The notes beneath the pieces were generated by a model. The model ran no database searches. It was not told the origin of the DNA and saw only the letters and a program-made list of their open reading frames with translations. The translations under genes and the position numbers were made by a program. A stretch of 64,000 bases of DNA, from the NCBI RefSeq assembly GCF_000621605.1, contig NZ_JHXX01000001.1, positions 1,116,001 through 1,180,000 of the forward strand, written 5' to 3'. This document shows, piece by piece, positions 16,164 to 25,562 of this stretch. This DNA comes from Butyrivibrio sp. MC2021 (GTDB taxonomy: Bacteria > Bacillota > Clostridia > Lachnospirales > Lachnospiraceae). The first letter of the stretch is position 1. Every line of letters starts with the position of its first letter.

Positions 16164-18974
16164 ATGCTTAGAACAACTAACACTGAAAACGGAAAAGTAA
16201 GCGGACTGCCCGGCAGCAATCCGCGAATTACTGCTTATTTAGGCATTCCCTTTGCTGCACCTCCGGTGGGCAAAAACAGATGGAGAGCTCCCCAGCCCGC
16301 AGAGAACTGGGAAGGCGTAAGATTATGCCATGAATTCGGCCCCATCTCCTACCAGAACACTCCCGGTGTGGGAACAGATCTTTACTGCAGAGAATGGCAT
16401 GTGGACAAGGACATCCCCATGAGCGAGGACTGCCTGTATCTCAACGTATGGACTCCCGCCAAGGCAGCTGACGAGAAGCTTCCTGTTCTTGTATGGTTCT
16501 TCGGAGGCGGCTTCCAGTGGGGCTACACCGCTGAGATGGAGTTCAACGGAGAGGCTCTTGCCAAGAGAGGCATCGTTGTAGTCAGCGTAGCTTACAGACT
16601 TAACTGCTTCGGCTTCATGGCTCATCCTGAGATCACAAAAGAGTCCCCCGAGGCTCCCGCCAACTTTGGTCTTCTTGATCAGAAGGCAGGTCTTCACTGG
16701 GTTTACAGAAACATCGCCAACTTCGGCGGAGATCCGGAAAAGATCACTATCTCCGGCCAGTCTGCAGGCGGCTCCAGCGTTATGCACCAGCTGACCCACG
16801 AGGGCAACTTTGACATTGTTAAGGGCGCTGCTGTACTTAGCGGAATCATCAGAATGCCCGACCCTCAGGACGACATTTTCCGCCCTCTCAATCTCGAAAA
16901 GGCTGAGGCTCTGGGTAAGAGTTTCCTTGATTTCCTGGGCGTGAAGAGCCTTGATGAGGCAAGAGAAATAGATTCCAAGGAACTGCTTGCGGGCTACGAC
17001 AGATTTGTAGCCTCCAATCCCCGCATGTTCCCTATAAGAGACGGCTTCTTCTGCAAGGGTGATCCCGTTGAGCTCTTTGTGGAGGGCAAGTGTGCCAATG
17101 CTCCCGTTATCGCCGGCAATACCACCGACGAGTTTATGATGGGATCTGTTAATACCGTTGAGCTGTCAGTTAAGAGCACCTTTAACGACGCCACCAAGAA
17201 TGGCCGTGAAAAGAGCTGCTACTACTACCGTTTCGATCCCGATATCCCGGGAGACGGAAACTCCTTCAGAACTCCTGAGGGCAAACTTGTTAACGACAGC
17301 CATCCCGGAACCTTCCACTCCTGCGACCTGTGGTTCTTCTTTGACAATGTAAATAAGTGCCACCGTCCTTACGAGGGAAGACACTTCGATCTGGCAAGAC
17401 AGATGTGTGACTACTTCGCCAACTTTATAAAGACCGGTGACCCTAACAAGGGCGGCTGCGAAAAGATCGCTCTTCCTCAGTGGAAGGCCTATTCCGACAA
17501 TGATAAGAACGAGATGGAATTTTTATCCAGAGGCGCAAGCCCCAGAAAAGACGGCGGTATCAGAAACGGCTGCAAGAAGCAGGCTGTTAACCCTTACCTT
17601 CCCAACTGGGAATATGTGCCTGACGGAGAGCCCTATGTATTCGGCAACAGAGTATATGTATACGGCTCCCACGACATCTATGGCGGCGAGACCTTCTGCA
17701 TGGGTGACTATGTATGCTGGTCTGCTCCCGTAAATGACCTGGGCAACTGGCACTACGAGGGCGTTATTTACAAAAAGACACAGGATCCTCTCAACGCAGA
17801 CGGCCATATGTGCCTTTATGCCCCCGATGTTACAGTTGGTCCCGACGGAAGATACTATCTCTACTATGTACTTGATAAGATCAGCATTGTTTCTGTAGCT
17901 GTTTCAGAGTGCCCCAACGGACCTTTTGAATTCTACGGATATGTTCACTACGAGGACGGAACCAAGCTTGGAGAAAAAGAAGGGGATGAGCCTCAGTTTG
18001 ATCCCGGCGTTATGACAGAGGGTGACAACACATATCTTTATACAGGCTTCTGTGGACACGGAGACACCTCAAGACACGGTGCAATGTACACCCTTCTTGA
18101 CAAGGATATGCTCACAGTTAAGACCGCTCCCAAGATCGTGGTTCCCGGAGCTCAGTACTCCAGCGGAACAGGCTATGAAGGACATGCTTTCTTCGAAGCT
18201 CCTTCCATCAGAAAGCGCGGAAATGTTTACTACTTCATCTACTCCTCAGAGGTTATGCACGAGCTCTGCTATGCTACCTCCGACAAGCCTGAGGGACCTT
18301 TCACCTACGGCGGAGTTCTCATCAGCAACTGTGACCTTCATATCGGAAGCTATAAGGCTCCGGAAGTTCCTGCAGCCTACGGTGCCAACAACCACGGCAG
18401 CATGATCCAGATCGGCGAGGACTGGTACATCTTCTATCACAGACATACCAACGGAACCTGGTACAGCAGACAGGCCTGTGCAGAAAAGCTTCATATCAAC
18501 GAAGACGGCTCTGTGGATCAGGCAGAGCTCACCAGCTGCGGACTTAACGGCGGTCCTCTTGAGGCCTACGGCGAATATCCCGCAGATATCTGCTGCAACC
18601 TCTTTACAAGAGCCCACAAGATGTATGTTGAGCCTGAATCTCCAAGGGTTGTTCAGGAATTCGATAATTCCGGCTACGGCCCCAGCTATATCAAGGGCAT
18701 TGTTGACGGAACAGCCATCGGATACAAGTACTTCAATTATGAAAATGTTACAGGTATCCGCATCAAGACCAGAGGCTACTTCAAAGGAAAGTTTGATATC
18801 AGCTTAAGCCTTGGAGGAGAGATCATCGGAACCATCCTAAAGAACGATTCCTCCAACATCTGGGATATAGGTGAATGCAGATTTAATGAAATAAATGGTA
18901 CACATGCCCTTTATTTGCGCTATAATGGTTCAGGTAATTGTTCACTTGCATCAATAGAATTTATAAAGGGATGA
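16164..18974 (+). CDS. Carboxylesterase-GH43 fusion enzyme, cytoplasmic
   Basis: 936 residues from ATG 16164 (GGAG seven bases upstream); ATG 16146 is also in frame. There is no signal peptide. Residues 1-470 are a type B carboxylesterase: oxyanion loop WFFGGGFQWGY, nucleophile Ser200 in GQSAGGS, and His385 in TFHSCDLWFFF. Residues about 476-790 are a GH43 propeller (GEPYVFGNRVYVYGSHD, CLYAPDVTVGPDGRYYLYY, HAFFEAPSIRKRGNVYY). The last 130 residues resemble a CBM6-like beta-sandwich. Such a bifunctional enzyme would remove an acyl group (acetyl or feruloyl) and then a sugar from imported substituted xylo- or arabino-oligosaccharides. The GH5 gene follows four bases later, so they form an operon. 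Confidence 0.9.
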   Translation: MLRTTNTENGKVSGLPGSNPRITAYLGIPFAAPPVGKNRWRAPQPAENWEGVRLCHEFGPISYQNTPGVGTDLYCREWHVDKDIPMSEDCLYLNVWTPAKAADEKLPVLVWFFGGGFQWGYTAEMEFNGEALAKRGIVVVSVAYRLNCFGFMAHPEITKESPEAPANFGLLDQKAGLHWVYRNIANFGGDPEKITISGQSAGGSSVMHQLTHEGNFDIVKGAAVLSGIIRMPDPQDDIFRPLNLEKAEALGKSFLDFLGVKSLDEAREIDSKELLAGYDRFVASNPRMFPIRDGFFCKGDPVELFVEGKCANAPVIAGNTTDEFMMGSVNTVELSVKSTFNDATKNGREKSCYYYRFDPDIPGDGNSFRTPEGKLVNDSHPGTFHSCDLWFFFDNVNKCHRPYEGRHFDLARQMCDYFANFIKTGDPNKGGCEKIALPQWKAYSDNDKNEMEFLSRGASPRKDGGIRNGCKKQAVNPYLPNWEYVPDGEPYVFGNRVYVYGSHDIYGGETFCMGDYVCWSAPVNDLGNWHYEGVIYKKTQDPLNADGHMCLYAPDVTVGPDGRYYLYYVLDKISIVSVAVSECPNGPFEFYGYVHYEDGTKLGEKEGDEPQFDPGVMTEGDNTYLYTGFCGHGDTSRHGAMYTLLDKDMLTVKTAPKIVVPGAQYSSGTGYEGHAFFEAPSIRKRGNVYYFIYSSEVMHELCYATSDKPEGPFTYGGVLISNCDLHIGSYKAPEVPAAYGANNHGSMIQIGEDWYIFYHRHTNGTWYSRQACAEKLHINEDGSVDQAELTSCGLNGGPLEAYGEYPADICCNLFTRAHKMYVEPESPRVVQEFDNSGYGPSYIKGIVDGTAIGYKYFNYENVTGIRIKTRGYFKGKFDISLSLGGEIIGTILKNDSSNIWDIGECRFNEINGTHALYLRYNGSGNCSLASIEFIKG

Positions 18975-18978
18975 TATT

Positions 18979-20271
18979 ATGAAAAAGAATTTGAAGAAAC
19001 TCCTGGCTCTTGGCATTGCCGCAAGTTTTGCCATGTCAGGGCTGACAGGATGCGGCGCAGGAAATAATGCACCTGAGGAAACAGTTCAGGAAGCTCCTGC
19101 CGAGGCAACCGAGAACACTGAGACAACAGAGGCACCTGCTGAGGCAACAGTTGAGGCTACAGCAGAGGAAGCTTCAGAAGCAGCTTCTGAAGAAGCAGTA
19201 GCAGACGAGGCTACAGCCGATGTACCCCTTGAGGAAAAGGAAATGAAGGATATCACACCAAAAGAGCTGGTAGCTAAGATAACTATCGGATGGAATCTTG
19301 GTAACACCTTTGATGCCTGGGGTGGTACAGGTCTTGCAGATGAGACCCATTGGGGCAATCCCAAAACCACCAAAGAGATGATCGATGCAATCGCAGCCAA
19401 GGGCTTTAACAGCATCAGAATTCCCATCACCTGGGCTGATCACATGAGTGCAGCTCCGGATTATTCCATTGATCCTGAATGGATGGCCAGAGTTAAGGAA
19501 GTTGTTGATTACTGTATAGATAATAATCTTTATGTAATCATCAATTCACATCACGAAGAGATGTGGAGAATCCCCGACGATGCGCATATTAACGATTCCT
19601 GTGCACAGCTGGCTGCTCTTTGGGCACAGGTTGCTACAGAGTTCAGAGATTACGACTACCATCTTATTTTCGAAGGAATGAACGAGCCCAGAGTTAAGGG
19701 CGGAGAGAATGAGTGGAGCGGTGGCACCAGTGAAGTCAGGAAGAACCTTGATACCCTGAATCAGCTTTTTGTGGATACCGTTAGAACAACCGGCGGCAAC
19801 AACGAGTACAGACTTCTTCTTATCACCAGTGTTGCTTCCTCCCACGTGATCCAGACCATTGCACCTCTTAAGATACCTGAGGATGATCACCTGGCTGTAT
19901 CCATCCACGCTTACACACCTTATTCCTTCACCTATGAGGATCCTTCAGCTAATCCTTATGACAACTGGGATGGTTCTCACAAGTCAGATATCACTCAGGT
20001 GTTCAGCGATATAGACAGAATCTTCTCCACCAAGGGAGTTCCTGTTCTTCTTACAGAGTTCGGCGCTGTTAACAAGAACAACGAAGCAGATGTCGCTGCC
20101 TGGGTAACCGATTACCTTACAACTGCCAAGAAGTACGGAATTCCCTGCTACTGGTGGGACAACGGAATCTTCGATAAGGACGGTGAGAAGTTCTCTATCT
20201 TCAATCGTAAGGACTGCACCTGGTATCGCGAAAGCGTAGTTGATGCCATGATGGCAGTATATTCAGAGTAA
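18979..20271 (+). CDS. GH5 endo-beta-glucanase lipoprotein, probably subfamily 4
   Basis: 430 residues, ATG 18979 behind AAGGGATG. Lipoprotein signal with LTGC (Cys25), then an Ala/Glu/Thr-rich linker (about 30-85). The GH5 catalytic barrel (about 90-425) shows GWNLGNTFDAWG, SIRIPITWADHM, VIINSHHEE, acid/base Glu236 in MNEPR, SIHAYTPYSFTY, and nucleophile Glu360 in LLTEFGA. These motifs match GH5_4, whose members cut cellulose, lichenan or xyloglucan. The protein should be anchored on the outer face of the membrane. It ends just before a strong terminator. Confidence 0.92.
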   Translation: MKKNLKKLLALGIAASFAMSGLTGCGAGNNAPEETVQEAPAEATENTETTEAPAEATVEATAEEASEAASEEAVADEATADVPLEEKEMKDITPKELVAKITIGWNLGNTFDAWGGTGLADETHWGNPKTTKEMIDAIAAKGFNSIRIPITWADHMSAAPDYSIDPEWMARVKEVVDYCIDNNLYVIINSHHEEMWRIPDDAHINDSCAQLAALWAQVATEFRDYDYHLIFEGMNEPRVKGGENEWSGGTSEVRKNLDTLNQLFVDTVRTTGGNNEYRLLLITSVASSHVIQTIAPLKIPEDDHLAVSIHAYTPYSFTYEDPSANPYDNWDGSHKSDITQVFSDIDRIFSTKGVPVLLTEFGAVNKNNEADVAAWVTDYLTTAKKYGIPCYWWDNGIFDKDGEKFSIFNRKDCTWYRESVVDAMMAVYSE

Positions 20272-20277
20272 AAATAT

Positions 20278-20319
20278 AGAACCGGAATTCAAAGATCAAA
20301 TGAATTCCGGTTCTTTTTT
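20278..20319. terminator. Rho-independent terminator after the GH5 gene
   Basis: Perfect 13-base arms (20278-20290 and 20302-20314, core ACCGGAATTC) with an 11-base loop and six Ts on the plus side. The minus-strand exit is also T-rich, so it may also serve the convergent gene ending at 20318. Confidence 0.9.
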
Positions 20320-21229
20320 ATCTCTTTCTTGCTGCCATCTTCTTTGCATTTATCTCTGCAAGACGCTTATTGATCTGATTGCGTATGAAGTCTTCCTCTC
20401 CGTCCTTTACAAGGTAGTACAGATAGGAATCAAGGACCAGTTCCTGAGGAAGGCCGCGGCCCACCAGCTTGAAGTTTCTAAATCCCATATCTATATAATC
20501 CTTCATCTGCTCCTTGGCAATAAAAGCAGGCTTGTTTTTGCAGTCCTCAAAGGACTTCTTCTCCTGTCTGTTGGGGCAGGCAAAGGGTCTTGCAATCTCG
20601 AATTCCAGCTGCTTCAAAGCCTCATCCCGATAGTGCTCAAGACGCCTTGGGCAGTCCGGGAAACAGATCTCATCACAGAGGATCTCCACTCTGTCAGCCA
20701 CAGGCTTGAGGCTCTCAAGAACCTCCTGATTATGGTTCATATCGTAGTCAAGAACCACCATGAAATAGTCCTTTTTCAGCTCCTCATGGAGCTTATCCGG
20801 GTCTTTTATCCTCTTGGTTGTTGAGGATATGAATTTGAAATTCGGATACTCTTTTCTCAGATAATCCTCAAGGACCTGAGTGTTGACCAGAACCTGATTC
20901 TCGCCGTTGTCCGCAAGGCGCATAATGAGGTTGCAGAAGGTGTCATTTAAGTGCTTTTCCTCAATAAGAGGATTGGTCCAGGTAAACCTGACAGGAACAT
21001 GCTTGGAATTAAACATTTTGATGGTGCGCTCTATCTCATTCTTGGGACAGAAGCCCAGAACAGTCCTGCCGCCGTTCCAGATAGCACCGGGGAAGGTCCC
21101 ATATACACTTCCCACTCTGTAGTTCTCATTAAAGGAATTGGGAAATTCCCTCATTAATTCAATTACGGTATAGTTGAGATCTCTGAAAACAGAGAATCCC
21201 GGCAAATGCCAGTAAATATAATCACCCAT
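20318..21229 (-). CDS. Conserved-looking protein of unknown function with clustered cysteines
   Basis: About 303 residues. I choose ATG 21229 (MGDYIYWHLPG) because AAGGGGAG precedes it; a TTG at 21259 is in frame but has no ribosome site. No signal peptide or membrane span. The chain alternates strands and helices like a TIM barrel (FKFISSTTKRI, YFMVVLDYDMN, VEILCDEICFPDCPRRLEHY). Cys residues in CDEICFPDC, then FACPN and EDCKN, and a final FRNFKLVGRG, recall the layout of U32-type proteins with a possible metal or Fe-S site, but I cannot assign the family firmly. It stands alone: terminators lie on both sides. Confidence 0.75.
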   Translation of the reverse strand: MGDYIYWHLPGFSVFRDLNYTVIELMREFPNSFNENYRVGSVYGTFPGAIWNGGRTVLGFCPKNEIERTIKMFNSKHVPVRFTWTNPLIEEKHLNDTFCNLIMRLADNGENQVLVNTQVLEDYLRKEYPNFKFISSTTKRIKDPDKLHEELKKDYFMVVLDYDMNHNQEVLESLKPVADRVEILCDEICFPDCPRRLEHYRDEALKQLEFEIARPFACPNRQEKKSFEDCKNKPAFIAKEQMKDYIDMGFRNFKLVGRGLPQELVLDSYLYYLVKDGEEDFIRNQINKRLAEINAKKMAARKR

Positions 21230-21301
21230 TGTAACTCCCCTTAGTACACGTTTTTTCAATACGTCTATTGTCGCACCTCAGGAAAGAAAATACAAATAAA
21301 T

Positions 21302-21338
21302 AATGGGCTTTGATATGAATTATCTATCAAAGCCCATT
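21302..21338. terminator. Terminator downstream of the chemoreceptor gene
   Basis: Fourteen-base perfect arms (21302-21315 and 21325-21338, core GGGCTTTGATA) flanked on the minus-strand exit by ATTTATTTGTATTTT. It separates the FIST/MCP operon from the next minus-strand gene. Confidence 0.8.
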
Positions 21339-21343
21339 TATCT

Positions 21344-22300
21344 TTATTCTTCCTTAGCTATGCGATCGATCATGGGTGATATCTGTTCAAGAACATTGTG
21401 CATATCCTCGAACATGTAACCCTTTTTGGTGATTTTGTTCTTGAGCTGTTTAACGTTCTGTGCCACATCTCTGAAGTAATCCTTGGACTCTTCGATGTTG
21501 CCCGCAACGCTGTCCATCTCCTTGTCACAGGTGGAAATTACGACTCCCATCTGCTCACCTTCTTCACGAACACTGTCCGCCACAGTACGAATTGTGTTGA
21601 TAACCTGCTCTGTCTCGGAAATCCTCTCATGGGACTGTTCTATGGCAACTCTTGTATCCTCCAGGGATGCAACAAGACGATTGTTGTTCTCAAGAAGCTC
21701 TGCCATGCTTCCAGCAATCTCATTTACAAGAGCTTTGATCTCCTGAGAAAGGGAATTGACCTCAGTAGCAACAACCGCAAAGCCTTTTCCTGCCTCTCCG
21801 GCTCTGGCAGCCTCAATGGAGGCATTGAGAGCAAGAAGGTTAGTCTGATTGGCGAAGTTGTTGATCTGATTGACCTTATCCTTGATATCGTCAAAGCTCT
21901 TCTGGAACTCATCGAATACGCTCTGCATGGTGTTGATGGTATCTGAAACCGAATTGGAACTCTCATCAACCTGACGCATTCCGGCATTGGATTCATCCGC
22001 AGTCTTTGTCAGCTCTTTTATGATGCTTTCGAAATGATCCGTAACCTCTCTTATGGATCCGAACTCATCCTGGAAGCTGGCTACGCTGCCGATGATGTTT
22101 CCGTATTTTTCCTGAACCAGGTCAAAAGAGGCTTCGATGGTCTCGATACCTTCTATGGTCACGGATTCCTCTGCCTGAAGTTTATTCTTCTGCTCAATGG
22201 CAAATCTACCAACCTCACGAAGGGGGGCCAGCTGTTCTTTAATGTTCCTTTTTGGAGCTTTTACTTCTGCCTGAACTACTTCTTTTTTACCGAAAATCAT
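21344..22300 (-). CDS. Soluble methyl-accepting chemotaxis protein
   Basis: About 318 residues, no membrane span and no N-terminal ligand domain. The conserved signalling hairpin tip is present ([34 protein letters not shown] at about 150-190), flanked by long coiled-coil helices. It should therefore bind CheW/CheA and control the flagellar motor from the cytoplasm. I choose ATG 22300 behind AAAGGAGGG; a TTG two codons upstream is also in frame. The start is 18 bases after the FIST gene stop. With no sensor of its own, it probably takes its input from the FIST protein. Confidence 0.92.
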   Translation of the reverse strand: MIFGKKEVVQAEVKAPKRNIKEQLAPLREVGRFAIEQKNKLQAEESVTIEGIETIEASFDLVQEKYGNIIGSVASFQDEFGSIREVTDHFESIIKELTKTADESNAGMRQVDESSNSVSDTINTMQSVFDEFQKSFDDIKDKVNQINNFANQTNLLALNASIEAARAGEAGKGFAVVATEVNSLSQEIKALVNEIAGSMAELLENNNRLVASLEDTRVAIEQSHERISETEQVINTIRTVADSVREEGEQMGVVISTCDKEMDSVAGNIEESKDYFRDVAQNVKQLKNKITKKGYMFEDMHNVLEQISPMIDRIAKEE

Positions 22301-22318
22301 CTGCAACCCTCCTTTCTA

Positions 22319-23413
22319 TCACTCAAACACTGCGCAGACCATAGTCTGGTTAACGTGCTGCTTCTTGTACTGCTCGCCGCCGCCCACAACGCCAACGTGG
22401 TTGCCCAGTCTGGACATGTCGGTAAGGAAGGTCTTTAAATAATTCTCATTGGTAAAGAATAAATGTCTGTAAATGCAGTTTACCGAGAAAATAAAGGAGA
22501 TTTTCGGATTCTCGCTCTTTATTCTTTCTCTTGTTTTCTCATTGATGCTTCTGTAATCCAAAAGCTTAAGGAAACATATGGTGTCGTTCTCATATACCTT
22601 TTTATAATTCGCAAGGCCGCCGCTATTGCTGACATCATACTGGGAAATAATGTAGGTATCATCTCCCACGATTCGGCCCAGAGGGTTCTTGAATACGTTA
22701 CCCACGATCTGGCCTCTGCCTACGTTCATCTCATTGGAATAAACATCGGCTGCAGGCTTGCCATCCAGGGAAATAAGGATCTTCTTGTCCAGGTCAACCT
22801 TGGTTGCCACATGGGTCTTGGCATTTTCCGGAACGGCGTAAATATTCTCGGAATAGGTCCTGATTTTGCCGGAAGTACTCTTTACCAGCATCCAGGCACA
22901 GGCATCCTCATAGATTTTGCCGTTGACGCATACGCGGCTGTTCTGCCCCTTAGGAGCTCCGAAAACCGTGCCCCCAAGAATGGGAACATTTGCCTTTTCC
23001 AAGGCAACGTTCATGGAAGTTACAAGCCTTTCCTCGTCATTGGTGCAATACTCAAGACACACGGTATCGCTCTGACCGGGTCTTACCTTGCTCACTGCAT
23101 TTTCAAGTTCAATTATGTCATAAAGTGGAGTAGTTGATAGATACCTGAGTACGCCTGCCTCTATTGTAGCGCCACTCATAAAAGCCACAACAACAAGAAG
23201 TTTGTCGGAGGCCTCTGATTCAATGTAAGAAGTTGCTCCGGTTCCAATGAGAGGAATGCCGGGAAATTGCTGTGAAAGCTGTTCAGAAACACTGTCCAGC
23301 TGATCAAAGGACGATTGAAAGAAGATACCCACAGGAGAAGATACTCCTCCGGTAGCTTCCTTTACCGCCAAAGTTACATCCGAATTATGGGATTTTCCGA
23401 CTTTTACCTGCAC
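22319..23413 (-). CDS. FIST domain sensor protein
   Basis: 364 residues; GTG start at 23413, set by AAGGAGG eight bases upstream. FIST_N (about 20-215) shows PVGIFFQSSFDQ and IPLIGTGATSYIESE; FIST_C (about 220-355) shows GKPAADVYSNEM, FKNPLGRIVGDDTYIISQ and HVGVVGGGEQY near the end. FIST proteins are intracellular sensors, thought to bind small ligands such as amino acids, and are often coupled to chemoreceptors or GGDEF proteins. Here the gene directly precedes a chemoreceptor lacking a sensor domain, so the two likely form a cytoplasmic chemosensory unit. Confidence 0.9.
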   Translation of the reverse strand: MQVKVGKSHNSDVTLAVKEATGGVSSPVGIFFQSSFDQLDSVSEQLSQQFPGIPLIGTGATSYIESEASDKLLVVVAFMSGATIEAGVLRYLSTTPLYDIIELENAVSKVRPGQSDTVCLEYCTNDEERLVTSMNVALEKANVPILGGTVFGAPKGQNSRVCVNGKIYEDACAWMLVKSTSGKIRTYSENIYAVPENAKTHVATKVDLDKKILISLDGKPAADVYSNEMNVGRGQIVGNVFKNPLGRIVGDDTYIISQYDVSNSGGLANYKKVYENDTICFLKLLDYRSINEKTRERIKSENPKISFIFSVNCIYRHLFFTNENYLKTFLTDMSRLGNHVGVVGGGEQYKKQHVNQTMVCAVFE

Positions 23414-23526
23414 GACTACGCCTCCTTTTTATTGACTAACGTTCACAATAATTTTAGCATATTGTCGTGCAAGTATTATCGAAATATAAATTAACTTTCC
23501 ATAAATCTTATATAAAAAATGAAATA

Positions 23527-24705
23527 TTAATGATGGAACAGACGAAGTCCTGTAAATGCCATCACCATATCATGGCTGTTGGCTGCCTCAATAACGTTGT
23601 CATCACGAACTGATCCGCCGGGCTGTGCAACATATTTTACGCCGCTCTTATATGCTCTCTCAATGTTGTCGCCGAAGGGGAAGAAGGCATCTGAGCCAAG
23701 GGCAACATCTGTGTTCTTATCAAGCCATGCTCTCTTTTCTGCCTCGGTAAATACAGGAGGCTTCTCCTTGAAGATGTGCTCCCACTTGCCGTCTGCAAGA
23801 ACATCCATGTAGTCTGCGCCGATGTAAAGATCGATGGCGTTGTCGCGGTCAGGTCTCTTGATGGTATCAAGGAAAGGAAGGTTAAGAACCTGAGGTGCCT
23901 GACGGAGGAACCAGTTATCTGCCTTGGAGCCTGCAAGTCTTGTGCAGTGGATTCTGGACTGCTGGCCTGCGCCGATACCGATGGCCTGTCCGCCCTTTAC
24001 ATAGCAAACTGAGTTGGACTGGGTGTACTTAAGGGTGATAAGGGCGATGATAAGGTCGATCTTGGCTGACTCAGGAAGGTCCTTGTTGTCTGTAACGATG
24101 TTAGTGAGCATATCCTCGCCGATCTCGATGAAGTTGTGACCCTGCTCGAAGGTTACGCCGAATACCTGCTTCTTCTCAACAGCTTCGGGAACGTAGTTCT
24201 CATCGATCTCGATAACTGCGTAGTTGCCGCCCTTTTTGGCCTTGAGGATCTCAAGAGCCTCATCTGTGTAGCCGGGAGCGATGATTCCGTCTGATACCTC
24301 TCTCTTTACAAGTCTTGCTGTATCTGCGTCGCATACATCTGAAAGTGAAATGAAATCACCGAAGGATGACATTCTGTCTGCGCCTCTTGCTCTTGCATAG
24401 GCGTTGGCAAGGGGGCTGAGCTCTCCAAGATCCTCTACCCAGTAGATCTTTTTCTCGATATCCGTAAGAGGTGTTCCTACTGCAGCACCTGCAGGGGATA
24501 CGTGCTTGAAGGAGGTTGCTGCGGGAAGTCCTGTGGCCTTCTTAAGCTCTGATACAAGCTGCCAGCCATTAAGGGCATCTAAAAGGTTGATGTATCCGGG
24601 TCTTCCGTTGAGAACCTTGATAGGAAGGTCGCTTCCGTTCTCCATATATACTCTTGAAGGCTTCTGATTGGGGTTACAGCCATATTTAAGTTCGATCTCG
24701 TTCAT
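23527..24705 (-). CDS. AICAR transformylase (phosphoribosylaminoimidazolecarboxamide formyltransferase), stand-alone
   Basis: 392 residues with AAGGAG before ATG 24705. It matches only the transformylase half of PurH: LKYGCNPNQKPSRVY at the N terminus, KHVSPAGAA with the catalytic Lys-His pair, SNSVCYVKGGQAIGIGAGQQ, and the C-terminal PGGSVRDDNVIEAAN...GLRLFHH. It adds a formyl group from 10-formyl-THF to AICAR to give FAICAR. The IMP cyclohydrolase half of normal PurH is missing; the neighbouring upstream gene supplies that activity. The two genes are 27 bases apart. Confidence 0.93.
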   Translation of the reverse strand: MNEIELKYGCNPNQKPSRVYMENGSDLPIKVLNGRPGYINLLDALNGWQLVSELKKATGLPAATSFKHVSPAGAAVGTPLTDIEKKIYWVEDLGELSPLANAYARARGADRMSSFGDFISLSDVCDADTARLVKREVSDGIIAPGYTDEALEILKAKKGGNYAVIEIDENYVPEAVEKKQVFGVTFEQGHNFIEIGEDMLTNIVTDNKDLPESAKIDLIIALITLKYTQSNSVCYVKGGQAIGIGAGQQSRIHCTRLAGSKADNWFLRQAPQVLNLPFLDTIKRPDRDNAIDLYIGADYMDVLADGKWEHIFKEKPPVFTEAEKRAWLDKNTDVALGSDAFFPFGDNIERAYKSGVKYVAQPGGSVRDDNVIEAANSHDMVMAFTGLRLFHH

Positions 24706-24732
24706 TTTTATATTCTCCTTTTTTCCGGGTTC

Positions 24733-25440
24733 TTAAGCGTTCTTGTTGATGATTCTGCTCTCGTACTTGCCTGTTGCGATCTCGATGTATCTTGTGAAAA
24801 GTGAAACCTTGTTGTCTGCATTCAGGGCATTCCAAACGTTGTTGGTGAAGTTGTCGATGTTGCCTTCGATGTTTACAAGGGTAGGCTCTCCCTCGTAGCT
24901 GGGAAGTGGATTGCCGTCACCCATGTAGGTGTGGATAAAATAGCCTTCGCCGGCCTTGGGATTCTCGTAGGTAAAGGTGAATCTCTGGCATGAAGAAGGA
25001 TCGCCGTGATTGCTCTTTAAGATGGACATGGCAAAATCGTACTTGCCGTCCTTAACGTTCATGATTCCGGAAATTCTGGGTGTATAGTTGGGAGCGTCAG
25101 GCTCAAACTCTCTTGTTCTGAGGGCCTGCTCGAAGGTCTGTCCCTCCTTCATAAGGTCATATACAGTGTCGGTCTGATCTCCGTTGGTAACGATGGTTGA
25201 ATCTCCCAGAACTCTTACGGGAGCATAGATGATAAGGCTGGGATCCTCCATCTTTGAAGGGTCAAAAGCCTGAGTGCGGATGCCCTCGCCGTCCTCTACG
25301 AATACACGGTTGCGGGAATTCTCAGATCTTCCCATGATGAAGTATGCGCAAGCTGCGTACTTGCCATCGGGTGTGGTGCCGATAACGATACCTCTTCCGG
25401 GATAAGTGGTGCTTGAAATCTCTTTAACTAAATCTGTCAT
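24733..25440 (-). CDS. purO: IMP cyclohydrolase, PurO type
   Basis: 235 residues; AAGGAGG before ATG 25440. The sequence fits the PurO family first known from archaea: YPGRGIVIGTTPDG, CAYFIMGRSENSRNRVF, SLIIYAPVRVLGD, TPRISGIMNV and GEGYFIHTYMGDGNPLPS. It closes the ring of FAICAR to IMP, the last step of de novo purine synthesis. It is unrelated to the cyclohydrolase domain of bifunctional PurH, so this organism carries out the last two steps with two separate proteins made from one operon. Confidence 0.93.
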   Translation of the reverse strand: MTDLVKEISSTTYPGRGIVIGTTPDGKYAACAYFIMGRSENSRNRVFVEDGEGIRTQAFDPSKMEDPSLIIYAPVRVLGDSTIVTNGDQTDTVYDLMKEGQTFEQALRTREFEPDAPNYTPRISGIMNVKDGKYDFAMSILKSNHGDPSSCQRFTFTYENPKAGEGYFIHTYMGDGNPLPSYEGEPTLVNIEGNIDNFTNNVWNALNADNKVSLFTRYIEIATGKYESRIINKNA

Positions 25441-25489
25441 ACTGCCTCCTTATTTTTCCGCTAAGCTCCCATTTCACAACCCATAACAT

Positions 25490-25511
25490 AGGATTTCGCT
25501 TGCGAAATCCT
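25490..25511. repeat. Perfect palindrome upstream of purO
   Basis: Ten-base arms AGGATTTCGC/GCGAAATCCT with a two-base centre. No T-tract follows on either strand. It could be an operator or a small dispersed palindromic element; only one copy was noticed in this window. Confidence 0.35.
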
Positions 25512-25562
25512 TACGCGCGAGTGTGCATTTCTGGTTTTTTGTTGCGTTTTTTGCAACAAGAA

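Noticed and set aside
23414-23526. Flagellar sigma factor promoter for the FIST/chemoreceptor operon
   Set aside because: A TAAA element exists but the GCCGATAA part is not found at the right distance.
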